Made by a program: the position numbers and the translations under genes. Shown in pieces: positions 1-8,694 of a stretch of DNA of 64,000 nucleotides. The notes under the pieces are model-generated. The model did no database searches. It saw nothing but the letters and a program-made list of their open reading frames with translations, and was not told the DNA's origin. Every line of letters starts with the position of its first letter. The stretch's first letter is position 1. The DNA lies in NCBI GenBank assembly GCA_029339505.1, contig JAQISU010000114.1, positions 6,583,001-6,647,000 on the forward strand, in the 5' to 3' direction. The DNA is from Unio delphinus. Lineage: Eukaryota > Mollusca > Bivalvia > Unionida > Unionidae.

Positions 1-77
1 TGAAAAATTTAACTAAAATCGATTTTCTCTAAATGAATTCCGGGGTTTTTCACCGTTGATTTTATAAAAAAAAACTT
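1..77. other. Flank downstream of the last Maverick A gene
   Basis: Short AT-rich stretch after the stop of the penton-like gene of Maverick copy A. In complete copy B the terminal repeat starts about 35 bases after the equivalent stop, but nothing here clearly resembles that repeat, so the end of copy A is presumably outside the window. Confidence 0.5.
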
Positions 78-2156
78 TCAGGAACTTTTCACATCTAGCG
101 TTATTTGTAGTGTTTCCCCGCGGAGATCAATCAAGTTAAAATCTTGGTCGGTTATTGAAAAATTCATCCTGGACAGGAATTCATTAACAGGTTCAAGATA
201 AGTCAAATTAGGTGGGTTTTTCACTATGAGGCTGCCGGGCGAAACGTCAGGGGAGAACGTGTACATGATATATCCTTGGTTTGCGCTATTTGATTTTGAA
301 GTGTCCATGGAGAAACTTCCCAAGATACCATCACAGATAACGTGTATTGCAATCACCGAAGATATATCAACGTTGCCGGGAGATCTGTGTTTGTTATTGC
401 GGTACACTGAATTTTACGACGTTAAGATTTCATTTGGTGGGTTTATCTTAAACCACAGCGCGTGAATCTGAGGAAAGAATTCATCGATGAGTTTTTTCAA
501 TGATGCTTTCATCGCTGGTACGTCCCAACCTGTAAATTTAACGAAGACTAAATTATCATTGGTGATTGGAAATACTTTATCGGTTGAAAATACTTTTTTG
601 AACTTTTCCCTGTTTGGCGATTTATCTTCGTAGACCAACGAGAGTAATCTATCATTGAGAAAGTTCATATCAGCGATAATTTGATTTAATTGTTGTTGTT
701 GTTGTTTGATTGTACCACGCTGAGTTGTTAAATCTAGCAACAGAGATCGTTGTAGATGTTCTCGAAGTTGATTTAATTTCATCTGGAACATTTGCGCCAT
801 CGAATTGAAAATCCTAACAAGTGACTTCTCTGAGACCACAATTACACCTTGGTCACCAAGAGCAAATCGCCATATTATTCTGCCATATTCGTTGTATTCA
901 TATTTTCTAAGTGTATCAGTTTCTGTTCCGTCGTAGACATCATATGAATATTTTTGATAAATATCTTGAGGTCGTAGAAAACCGATGTCGAAATCATAGT
1001 TGAATTTAGGATCTATCGCTGGTGGATCATTAGTGAAAAAGTCAGCCCGGGTTGGTTCCGGCAATTGATAATGAACCGCGGGAAGACTATCCTGCCATGC
1101 TTGGTGAATCCGTTGAAAATTTTCATCAATGGTGTCATTGATTTTTTTACGCATTTCTGGTACGTTATATCCTGGAAACTTAAACGTGGGAATATCTTCG
1201 ACGCGGATTTTATGTTTTGTTGCAAAATCTGTTCTCGCCCCAGGATGTTTTTCGTTGAGAATATGTTGAATTAATCCCAAATTATAATGTTCCATACCGG
1301 CGATAATTGCATTACAAATTTCGTAGGTTTTGATGACTTCATCACGGTTAGGTGGAGTTTCACTAATTGCCGTTATCAAATCACCTAGAAATCGATTAAA
1401 ATTATTATTCATTGTTGTGAAAAATTCAGCGATTGGTTTTTCATCAAAGGTAAAATATAAATCAGGATATAGTTTTTCATATTCTTCTTGGGATTTTCGA
1501 TATCGTTCAAATATAGGTTCTAACGATGTAGTATTATCGCTATAACCGTGATAATCTTCTTTCGTTGATATATAATCGGATTTCAACGGTTCCGGTGGTA
1601 AATCTTTTATATCTACGGTTCCTGGAATAAACTCGGGATAACCCAATAATGTTCTAATTGAGCTGTTGTATATATCTACGGCGTAGTCAGGTGAATTAAC
1701 TTCAATGACCGTTGACAACAGCGGCTCATGACCTTTTATCTCAATGGGGTATTTATCAGGTTCATCCTTGATGTCAATTTTATTTGGTCCTGTGATTGCT
1801 TGGATTGATTCTATGATTGCGTCATTGATATCTTCAATGTCGTATACGCCAGTTGGCAGATGTATTGTATGTGTGATTGGTTCGGATTTTGTTCCTGCGG
1901 GACCGGCCGGGTTAGTTTTTCTATACGTGAACGTGAAACTGTTATTGGGAGGTTTACCATTGAACGGTTCTGATCTGACATTAGGCCAACTGTAGTAGCA
2001 TCTTAATTGCGTTAACGCGATCGCGGACACCGCCAACGGAGGATTAAATTCAACGCTGAATTCTGGTGTTTTCGTTACTATCGAGATCAATTTTGTTTTT
2101 GTCGTGGTAGTATTTGTTGCTATTCGTTGAAGGATTTCTTGTGACGATGTTGCCAT
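78..2156 (-). pseudogene. Maverick A penton/fibre-like structural protein, one in-frame stop
   Basis: Large structural protein that closes the virion-gene block in all three Maverick copies. The first 580 codons (2156 to 414) are open. A TAA at 414-416 interrupts the frame, and the same frame then continues to 78 with a conserved beta-rich C-terminal domain (about 109 residues, containing SPDVSPGSLIVKNPP and ending TLDVKSS). In copy D that C-terminal domain is continuous with the preceding region, so one nonsense change explains the break. The N-terminal part has the motifs YYSWPNV and HLPTGVYDIEDIN; a Gln-rich coiled stretch lies near residues 490-515. Its start overlaps the end of the upstream membrane-protein gene in another frame. 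Penton or fibre base is my inference from size, position and beta-rich character; no structural match can be tested here. Confidence 0.6.
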
Positions 2157-2680
2157 TGTTATTATTGTTATTGTGTTCCAACTTTAAAATCGTTGAATCA
2201 TACAATTTGACCATCTTCGAGAACTCTTCTTCGGTGATTATTTGATCATCAATCGATGACAAGATCAGCATTGACAATTCCGACTAAGCGTTTGACGCAG
2301 TAATAAGTTTAACAGCGGAATCGTGTAATTTCTGTTGAGAACACGATGATATTTTTTTTTGTTATTCCGGTGAATACTCCTGCGATTGTTGCAGCGGCTG
2401 ATATCACAATCGGTACAACAACTGGAGCTGTCATTGTAACCGTCGATAATATTATTCCAGCGCCGGCAATTACACCTGATACCGAATAAACAGTTACATC
2501 TAACATGGTAATTCTACGCTGGTATTTTTTCTTTTTTGTGCTATACTCGGCTATTAACGCTTCAAGTTTGTTTTGATATTCTTTGACAGTGTTATAACGA
2601 TATTCAAATGCGGTTACTGACGGCAATGACGTTGTTGACGATTTCATAGTTGTTGACATTTTATCTATTAACGCAGTCAA
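2050..2680 (-). pseudogene. Maverick A small membrane protein, frameshifted at a T9/A9 run
   Basis: Protein of about 200 residues with a basic, coiled N-terminal third, then two adjacent hydrophobic segments (around residues 65-105, rich in Val, Ile, Ala, Gly) and a polar Asn-rich tail. In copies B and D the gene is a single open frame. Here it is split into 2309-2680 and 2050-2277 by one extra base in a T9 run on the plus strand (2352-2360; B and D have eight). The last 107 bases overlap the start of the penton-like gene in a different frame, an arrangement kept in all copies. Probably a virion membrane-active or scaffold protein; the function is unknown. Confidence 0.6.
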
Positions 2681-2698
2681 CGATTTTAATTGAAACTT

Positions 2699-3580
2699 TC
2701 AGTTTAACTGTTTACTTAAATCAGCTACAAATTCAACATACCATGTCATTGAAACCCTAGCTAGGTTGTTGTCGCTGGATGTAATCGTGAACTGTTCAAT
2801 CGCGTCCTTGTCGATGATTGTTGATATCGTATTATTGACTCCTGTTGAACTCGACGAGGATATCGTGAACTGTACTGGTGTCACTAACGTTAATCGATAA
2901 ATTCCCTTTACAGCTGCATTAACGTGTAAAATATTATTTGTAGGTGTCCACGTATATGATCCATGTTGAATCGTGTATACGACGTTGATAGTGCTACCAT
3001 GAGGAATTTTTGTTTTTTCAACTATTGCTATCATTCTTGTTGCATCCAATACGATTTTATTGGTGGTCGTTTTAAGATCATCGATGGATTTCTTTATATC
3101 TGGAAGTTTTATATCGAGTTTATCAAATGATCCTCCAAGAAATTTATCAACGATGTTTCTACGAAAAGTTGAAAACTGTTTTACATGTTCTTCATATCTG
3201 GTTTGAAGTGTTGCTAGTTCTAACATAGAATCTTTTATCGTTGTGAGATTTGGTGCAGTCACACGCGGAACACCAAAGAAGTTATCGATGGGAGTTTCAA
3301 TGTCATCAATGATATCTTGTTGGAGCTGATTAAACCTGGTTATATGATCGTTATAATCGTCACGTAGTTTTTTCGTATCCGCGGCGGAATCACCGGCGGT
3401 TACTTTAATGTCATCGATGGTTTTTTGTAATTGTGTGTTAGCGCTTATTTGATCAGATAATTTTTTTATTTGATCTAAGTTTGCTATCGCGGAGATAGCT
3501 TTGTTGATTATTTTTTTTACCTGTGCGATAGTAACCGATTCAGGAACACGTGGTACTGATCTTCCAAAAATATCTGACAT
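2699..3580 (-). CDS. Maverick A coiled-coil fibre-like virion protein
   Basis: Intact 293-residue protein. It starts with a conserved head (MSDIFGRSVPR), continues with long amphipathic helices to about residue 190 and ends with a beta-rich domain of about 100 residues containing VVYTIQHGSYTWTPTNN and GVNNTISTIIDKD. Head, coiled-coil shaft and beta domain resemble a trimeric fibre or spike, which is inference only. Homologues stand at the same place in copies B (38820-39671, broken) and D (62375-63229, intact), always between the protease and the small membrane protein. A TATATAAC sequence lies directly before the ATG. Confidence 0.65.
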   Translation of the reverse strand: MSDIFGRSVPRVPESVTIAQVKKIINKAISAIANLDQIKKLSDQISANTQLQKTIDDIKVTAGDSAADTKKLRDDYNDHITRFNQLQQDIIDDIETPIDNFFGVPRVTAPNLTTIKDSMLELATLQTRYEEHVKQFSTFRRNIVDKFLGGSFDKLDIKLPDIKKSIDDLKTTTNKIVLDATRMIAIVEKTKIPHGSTINVVYTIQHGSYTWTPTNNILHVNAAVKGIYRLTLVTPVQFTISSSSSTGVNNTISTIIDKDAIEQFTITSSDNNLARVSMTWYVEFVADLSKQLN

Positions 3581-3592
3581 TGTTATATACTA
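3581..3592 (-). promoter_or_regulatory. TATA-like motif directly before the fibre-like gene
   Basis: On the minus strand the bases AGTATATAACA run straight into the ATG. The same TATA-adjacent-to-ATG arrangement precedes most virion genes of copies A, B and D, so it may be a late promoter with a very short leader. This is inferred from recurrence only. Confidence 0.4.
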
Positions 3593-3610
3593 CATATTTA
3601 TTTGTTAAAA

Positions 3611-3967
3611 TCATCGACGTTGACTTGTCATAGTCGTGTACTCATGGATGGCTTTGTAAGGTAATTTAGGATTTGCCGAGATAACCATCAACGCGTTAAG
3701 AGTTTCTAGCCCACAAATTGGAGGATCTGTTAATGTCTGCGTGGGCAACGTTGAATACCAAATTGAATTACTTCGCGATTTCGAAGAAATCATGGACACA
3801 TATTTGACAAATTCAATCGGAGGTGGCAATCCATATGAGTCAAAATAAATAATTGATGTCGGCGTTATTGCGTAACAAACCCAATGAGTTCCAGGTCCAG
3901 TGTTATCATCTAGATTAATTATGCCAGTTTCTGGTATCGTTGGTTTTGCTGGTAATTGATCTCTCAT
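3611..3967 (-). CDS. Maverick A adenovirus-type maturation cysteine protease
   Basis: 118-residue protein of the adenovirus protease/Ulp1 (C5/C48) clan, which in these viruses cuts capsid precursors during maturation. The catalytic set is visible: His28 in GTHWVCY, Asp43 in YFDSYG, Gln77 in LPTQ and Cys85 in PPICG. The start chosen is the ATG at 3967. Sequence related to the N-terminal extension of the copy B protease continues upstream to about 4030 but lies in another frame, with the shift at an eight-base A run (plus-strand T run 3998-4005). Copy D has the same shift, whereas copy B has six A's and stays in frame. It sits between the hydrophobic/basic protein and the fibre-like gene. Confidence 0.85.
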   Translation of the reverse strand: MRDQLPAKPTIPETGIINLDDNTGPGTHWVCYAITPTSIIYFDSYGLPPPIEFVKYVSMISSKSRSNSIWYSTLPTQTLTDPPICGLETLNALMVISANPKLPYKAIHEYTTMTSQRR

Positions 3968-4081
3968 GAATACACCTCTGAAATGTTTTATTGGGAGTTT
4001 TTTTTACAGCTTCGTATAGATCAAAATTTGACATTGGTGATGAAATCACTGGTGAAATTTCGTTGAATCTAGATTTTTCCA

Positions 4082-4540
4082 CTAACTGGTTTTGAAATAT
4101 CGCGTGAATCGACTTCCTGGTAGTCTGAATCCCTTTCCCTTTTTTTTTCTCGTGGATTTCCCCGCTAGACCTTTACCCATTATCTTATTGACAACACCAG
4201 AAGCAAGTGCTCCAGCTGCACCAGTTCCTAACGCTTCAAGAAGTGCCGGAGCCGCCGATGCAATCAACCCTGGAATTGCAGCCAACAACGGGAAAAATCC
4301 TCCAATTTTTATCATATTTGCTATTGCAGCTGCAGATAGAGTAATCTGAACTCCCTTTTTTTCTTTAAAAGCGCTATTGAAATGATTAACCTGAGTTTTC
4401 GTCAACGATAGTTTATTTGATCCGCCGGTCATCTGATTATGTTTTAGCGTAATCGTAGTTCCACATTTTTTAGCTGAACTCGATTGAAGTTTTTTTATCT
4501 GACCGGGTGTCAATGTAACATTAATAGTGTTATACGACAT
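4082..4540 (-). CDS. Maverick A small hydrophobic/basic virion protein
   Basis: Intact 152-residue protein. The N-terminal half is polar and conserved among copies (LTPGQIKKLQS, SAKKCGTTITLK, a Gly-Gly near residue 40). Then comes a long Ala/Gly/Leu-rich hydrophobic segment (about residues 80-118), and the C-terminus is strongly basic (KSTRKKKGKG). The layout suggests a small capsid-associated or core protein that can bind membranes or DNA, comparable in position and character to minor core proteins of adenovirus-like viruses. That comparison is inference. Homologues are at 37826-38245 (B) and 63670-64000 (D), always just upstream of the protease. Confidence 0.65.
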   Translation of the reverse strand: MSYNTINVTLTPGQIKKLQSSSAKKCGTTITLKHNQMTGGSNKLSLTKTQVNHFNSAFKEKKGVQITLSAAAIANMIKIGGFFPLLAAIPGLIASAAPALLEALGTGAAGALASGVVNKIMGKGLAGKSTRKKKGKGFRLPGSRFTRYFKTS

Positions 4541-4552
4541 TTTTATATAACT
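4541..4552 (-). promoter_or_regulatory. TATA-like motif directly before the hydrophobic/basic gene
   Basis: On the minus strand AGTTATATAAAA is followed at once by the ATG. It is one of the recurrent TATATAA-ATG sites upstream of virion genes. Confidence 0.4.
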
Positions 4553-4620
4553 GTGATTGATTCAATTACATGTTTTTGAGTGAAATGGAAATTCTTCGAA
4601 TTTCACTGAAAGAATTTCAC

Positions 4621-6048
4621 TTATAGATTTTCCACTGGTGCATCAATGACTCTCATTCTTCCACCACCACCTTCAAGTATCATATTTTTATCACTGAGAA
4701 GAACAGCAACTGCTCTAAATCCTCCAAGAGCATCACCGATACGAGCTTGAAATTTTACATCAACGGTTGAGTGTTTAGATAGATCAAGATGTTGCAACGA
4801 AAAGTAATAAATCGGATACAATTCTTTAAAATCCAATTGTGATATTTGAAGCCGAGTATCGATGTTTTGATCACGACCAATAAATGACCATAATCGATGA
4901 TAAACCCGTCCTATTTGATTATTATCGTAGTCGATGATAAGATTTTCTGCGGGTTCTTGCTGATTACTTATTCGCAATGATACTTCACTGACATCACATT
5001 TGTCAAATATCATATGAGATCGCAATTGTATACTATCATTTGCAACACCGGCTATTTTTTGAGTTCTGTTCGCGTTCTGCAACACAACAAAAACATGTCT
5101 TGGTGCGGAAACATTTTTCGTCAATGCAAGTTGCCAAGTAAAAACTCCAGTACCTGTACCGGATGTAGTAGCTGTTGTAACATCACACCAACTCAACATT
5201 GATCTTCCTCCGCGGTCCATAAATGATAACAACCGAGTCTCAACATCCAACGATGGAGTCATAACAGGCATCCACAACGCCAACTTTGTTAATGTTACAC
5301 TACCATCTCGTACAGGATCAGGACCGTGCCAAAGAGCATAATCATCAGTTGATCTTCGTGTGAGTGTTACAGTATGACTAGAACCAAATATCACTCGCCG
5401 GACATCTCTGCAAAATCCAAATATATGCGACAACGGAATCGTACATGAAAATCTACCAAGTTTATCTATGTTTGCTTTTCGTGATGCAAATCCTGCGTTG
5501 TAATTAGAATTACTACCTACAATAACGGGTTCACTTTTAGAACCGTCAGCGAAGGCAGAATTATCAAGCTTATTTGGGGTTCCTATCGTAAATTGACGAT
5601 GATCAGCGTGATTGGTAGTATCCTTTGCAAACATCATAGAATGACCCGCGGATTTAATAAAATCATCAGAGTATCTAGCTAAACCTATAATTGTGGTTGC
5701 AACATCATCATCATTATCGATAGATTCAATCTTACTAGAACCAATTGTATACTGGGCGTTGTTAAATAACGCCATTATTCCATTGTTGACAAATCCAATC
5801 GGAATATTTTCGAGATTATCAGCATCTACAAATTCAGTTTTATCACCTTTCCGCAGTTGTCCTTCTACTTCGATGTATGCTTCACACGGCAAGAAGTATT
5901 TAGATGTATCATCAAATCTAAGTTCAATTCGTGATCTTGTATCTGGATCATGAGCTTGATATGAAAAATACTGATAATCACGTATAGAATTATTTCTTCC
6001 TACGGGATCATCTACTTTAAAAGCATCATCGATTTCGTCCTTGAACAT
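4621..6048 (-). CDS. Maverick A major capsid protein
   Basis: Intact 475-residue protein and the largest gene of the central virion block, followed by the minor proteins and protease as in Maverick/Polinton viruses. Length, position and a beta-strand-rich sequence with regularly spaced aromatic residues fit a double-jelly-roll major capsid protein, which forms the trimeric capsomers of the icosahedral shell. Conserved landmarks shared with copy B (36346-37806) are the N-terminal SIRDYQYFSYQAHDPD region, FVNNGIMALF near residue 88, IPLSHIFGFCRDVRRVI near residue 205 and the C-terminal RMRVIDAPVENL. There is no stop or frameshift, so copy A appears younger than copy B. The assignment rests on context and family resemblance; a structure prediction would settle it. 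Confidence 0.75.
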   Translation of the reverse strand: MFKDEIDDAFKVDDPVGRNNSIRDYQYFSYQAHDPDTRSRIELRFDDTSKYFLPCEAYIEVEGQLRKGDKTEFVDADNLENIPIGFVNNGIMALFNNAQYTIGSSKIESIDNDDDVATTIIGLARYSDDFIKSAGHSMMFAKDTTNHADHRQFTIGTPNKLDNSAFADGSKSEPVIVGSNSNYNAGFASRKANIDKLGRFSCTIPLSHIFGFCRDVRRVIFGSSHTVTLTRRSTDDYALWHGPDPVRDGSVTLTKLALWMPVMTPSLDVETRLLSFMDRGGRSMLSWCDVTTATTSGTGTGVFTWQLALTKNVSAPRHVFVVLQNANRTQKIAGVANDSIQLRSHMIFDKCDVSEVSLRISNQQEPAENLIIDYDNNQIGRVYHRLWSFIGRDQNIDTRLQISQLDFKELYPIYYFSLQHLDLSKHSTVDVKFQARIGDALGGFRAVAVLLSDKNMILEGGGGRMRVIDAPVENL

Positions 6049-6068
6049 TTTATATTAACGTAGTTGAT

Positions 6069-6476
6069 CTAAATGTTTAACCGCGCCAACCCGGAACCAG
6101 CAATTGCTCTTAACCGTGCAACTGCAAGTTTATTAATCGCGCTACCTATCTTTGGTGGCATTTGTTCATTAGACTGTAATTGCACATTTCTTAGATTTTT
6201 CTTTTTACCTGCTGCCAACGACATAAGTTTTTCTTTCGCGGTACCTAACATATCAAATGCGCTATCACCGATAACTTTACCAGCTCGGTCACCGAAAACT
6301 CCAATAGCTTTTGACGCTATTTCCTTACCAACAGGTAAAATCTTTGGAGCAATTCTAGTAAATAATCCAGCGACAATATCACCAAGTCCGTTTCCATAAG
6401 TGAGCTTGTAAACCGGTAGTCTCGAGTTTACAACGTAAACAGGTCTTGCTCTGTTCATACTACGATGTACTATCAT
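6069..6476 (-). CDS. Maverick A small virion protein upstream of the capsid gene
   Basis: Intact 135-residue protein. The N-terminus carries the conserved block RPVYVVNSRLPVY followed by a Gly-rich stretch. The middle is Ala/Gly-rich with amphipathic helix character (residues 30-75), and the C-terminus is basic. The homologue in copy B (35820-36251) is broken by a TGA. It lies 20 bases upstream of the major capsid gene and 20 bases downstream of the first virion gene, so all three probably belong to one late cluster. A minor capsid or membrane-lytic role like adenovirus protein VI is possible but not shown. Confidence 0.6.
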   Translation of the reverse strand: MIVHRSMNRARPVYVVNSRLPVYKLTYGNGLGDIVAGLFTRIAPKILPVGKEIASKAIGVFGDRAGKVIGDSAFDMLGTAKEKLMSLAAGKKKNLRNVQLQSNEQMPPKIGSAINKLAVARLRAIAGSGLARLNI

Positions 6477-6496
6477 TTTATTTAAATGCTATATGT

Positions 6497-7465
6497 CTAA
6501 TCACTGTAATAATCATCGGTAAGTTCATCGATGAAACTTCGATATAGTCCGATATCCATTACACGTCCTTGAAATAACCGTTGACAGATTTCAGTCGCTT
6601 CGTTAATTATTTCCGTAGAATTATTTCCAGCTCGTTTTCCTCCAATGAGAACTTCTAACCGTGATATATCATCGAGGACACTTCTTGAACAGGGTATTGA
6701 ATTTCCAATTCCACCACCGCGATATCCCTCGCCGGATTTTTCTTCTTCAGGTTCTTCTTGTTGAGGATCTTCAATAACAGGTTCTGGTTGTTTTCGTGGT
6801 CGTCCTCGTTTTTTTGGAGTAGATTGTACACGTGCTCGTTCTTCTACTCGTTCTTGCTTTAATCGTTGTTCCTCTTTTTCTCGTTGTTTTCGTTCTTGTT
6901 TTAATCGTTGTTGTTCAGTTTCTAATAAACCTCGCTGTTGTTGATATTCGTTATCTTTTGTTTCAACAGCAGTCAAATATGCCTGATATATGGGATCAGT
7001 ATTATCAACTTGTAGTAGTCCATGTTTAATTTTGTAAACTGCTTTAGCCATATCATCTATGTTTTTTATATAGCCGGATTGTCCAGGTTTTAAATAATTT
7101 TTTTTAGTGTAATATCCCAGCACAGCAAAATCTATTAATTTAGTTATATTCTTGTTTTTAATATCCTTTAAAGTTTCCTCAGTAAATCTATTTCGGAGTT
7201 CTTGAACTTTAACATCATACGTCTTTTTAGGTTTAGCCTCAGGTGCAACCGCAGGTTGTGATTCTTTTATCGCGGTTACATCCTCCCCAGTTGCCGCAGT
7301 TATCGGCGCAAATAATTCTTTAGTATCAGTGGTAAAATCTTCTTTTGCTTGTTGACGCGCTTGAAGATTATCTCTAAAAGAATCTCTCACCGGGAGAAAT
7401 TTCTTAATCGCGGCCAACCGTTCTCGAGTTAATCTAGTTATTTGTGCTTCTCCGACGTTAGCCAT
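6497..7465 (-). CDS. Maverick A first virion-block protein, unknown function
   Basis: Intact 322-residue protein that I do not recognise. It has a conserved N-terminal helix with TRLTRERLAAIKKFLPVRD, a conserved ELFAPIT element near residue 52, a very charged Gln/Arg/Glu/Lys coiled middle (about residues 175-245) and a conserved C-terminal domain with VLIGGKRAGNNSTEIINEA. The homologue in copy B (34772-35778) has the same ends but is frameshifted; only an N-terminal fragment remains beside copy D (59595-59820). It opens the virion block in A and B. The start is the ATG at 7465, immediately preceded by TATATAAAA. Confidence 0.55.
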   Translation of the reverse strand: MANVGEAQITRLTRERLAAIKKFLPVRDSFRDNLQARQQAKEDFTTDTKELFAPITAATGEDVTAIKESQPAVAPEAKPKKTYDVKVQELRNRFTEETLKDIKNKNITKLIDFAVLGYYTKKNYLKPGQSGYIKNIDDMAKAVYKIKHGLLQVDNTDPIYQAYLTAVETKDNEYQQQRGLLETEQQRLKQERKQREKEEQRLKQERVEERARVQSTPKKRGRPRKQPEPVIEDPQQEEPEEEKSGEGYRGGGIGNSIPCSRSVLDDISRLEVLIGGKRAGNNSTEIINEATEICQRLFQGRVMDIGLYRSFIDELTDDYYSD

Positions 7466-7482
7466 TTTTATATAAAAAATAT
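7466..7482 (-). promoter_or_regulatory. TATA-like motif before the first virion gene of Maverick A
   Basis: On the minus strand an AT-rich run ending TATATAAAA abuts the ATG of the first virion gene. No other promoter-like element is evident between here and the terminal repeat. Confidence 0.4.
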
Positions 7483-7515
7483 ATCGCTAATTCATCATCG
7501 TTTCGGTTAGCGCAT

Positions 7516-7534
7516 AGCAGCAGAGAGGGTGAAC
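7516..7534. repeat. Inward-placed copy of the Maverick terminal motif
   Basis: AGCAGCAGAGAGGGTGAAC here is close to the outermost bases of the Maverick ends (reverse complement of 7967-7987, and 26503 onward in copy B), but it lies about 450 bases inside the end and points the other way. It may be an end left by a deletion or recombination, or a subterminal repeat. Confidence 0.45.
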
Positions 7535-7559
7535 GCCATATACAACATCGAAGATGTCG

Positions 7560-7987
7560 GCGTCTTTTTTTTTACCAAATGGAACCTTCTAGTTAATATT
7601 TATTAGAAAGGTCTATTTGACAAATTGAGGCCTCCTAGTAAATATTAACTATAAGGAAACCTTAGTTTACCAAATCGACTCTTCCTTGTAATATTAACTA
7701 GAAGGAAGCATCGTTGACGCCTAAAAATTTGGTCTGTTCACCCCTTCTATCCTTTTGTTAAATAATTTCGGTTCCGTAGAAGCCTTATTTTCGCTTGAAA
7801 ACTTGGTCTGTTCACCCCTTCTATCCTTTTGTTAAATAATTTCGGTTCCATAGAAGCCTTATTTTTGCTTGAAAACTTGGTCTGTTCACCCTCTCTGAAA
7901 TAGTTTCGTTTTGTCTGAAATAGTTTCGGTCTCCGTAGAAGCCTTATTTTTGCTTGAAAACTTGGTCTGTTCACTCTCTCTGCTGCT
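7560..7987. repeat. Right terminal inverted repeat of Maverick A
   Basis: The outer end (ending CTCTCTGCTGCT at 7987) matches the ends of copy B after reverse complementing. The inner part keeps the same landmarks as the right repeat of B: a T-run then ACCAAATGG at 7571-7580, a GACGCC element at 7715-7720 and repeated GGTCTGTTCACC blocks. The block recurs at 7731, 7804, 7879 and 7964, spacing 73-85 bases, so the repeat is itself built from tandem units. The matching left repeat should lie outside the window. Transposon sequence begins immediately after 7987. Confidence 0.7.
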
Positions 7988-8023
7988 CCAGAGCTATGGC
8001 AAGATATACAAGCAAAGTCAAAA

Positions 8024-8350
8024 ATGTTCTTTGTTCATGTTATTCTGTCTGAACTGACAAGAAAATTATTCACCAGACCACAGTCAGCAGACATAGAACC
8101 TATTGTGTCTGTGTTGCAGCCCTCTTTCACCAACAATGATGGACTGACTGTCTCAGGAAATAACAATGACCTGATTTGTTTATGTCAAGTGCCCAATGAG
8201 GAAACATTTGATGATGTTGTGGGTTGTGACAACCATAACTGCAGACTGAAATGGCTTCACTTCAGGTGCATTAATATGACTAGAGCACCAAAAAGGATCA
8301 TACTATTGTCCAGAATGTAGTCCGGTGTATGGCAGTCAAGCAAAAATGTC
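8024..8350 (+). pseudogene. PHD-finger C-terminal fragment of a YqaJ-type transposon protein
   Basis: An open frame of 98 codons, then a frameshift near 8300, encodes a PHD zinc finger: CLC at the start, GCDN with Cys further on, LHF with Cys, and YYCPEC read in the shifted frame. The segment before it (SELTRKLFTRP) resembles the end of YqaJ-like nucleases that carry such a finger in ISL2EU/IS4EU DNA transposons. The 5' part is missing because Maverick A ends at 7987, just upstream. It is convergent with the transposase at 8695-10990, as expected for a two-gene ISL2EU/IS4EU element. The YqaJ part is inferred from family knowledge; the finger is seen directly. Confidence 0.55.
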
Positions 8351-8694
8351 TAAAAAGTGCTAGATGGCTTTTTGAATATTAAAAAACATTATTTAATATA
8401 TAAAAACGGTGTGGTGCTTGCACTGTATGAATGTTGGGGGGGGGGGGGTTGGGTTGATATTATGGTGTTTGTTAAGTGTAAAGACAGTCTATAAGATCTT
8501 CTCGTCTATAACCAGTAGAACTAAAACATAAGACAGAAAGTTTAGAATTAAGAATACAAGATAATGATTTGTTATTGACCAATATTTAATGGTGATTTAA
8601 GAATATTTCACATTCAATGTTATGACATGTAGAAAAGTAAAGACTAAAACATCATATATATGTAATAAATTTATTATTATTTCACTAATCCTTA

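Noticed and set aside
4092..6399. Plus-strand ORFs opposite the Maverick A virion genes
   Set aside because: Shadows of well-supported minus-strand genes conserved in three copies.
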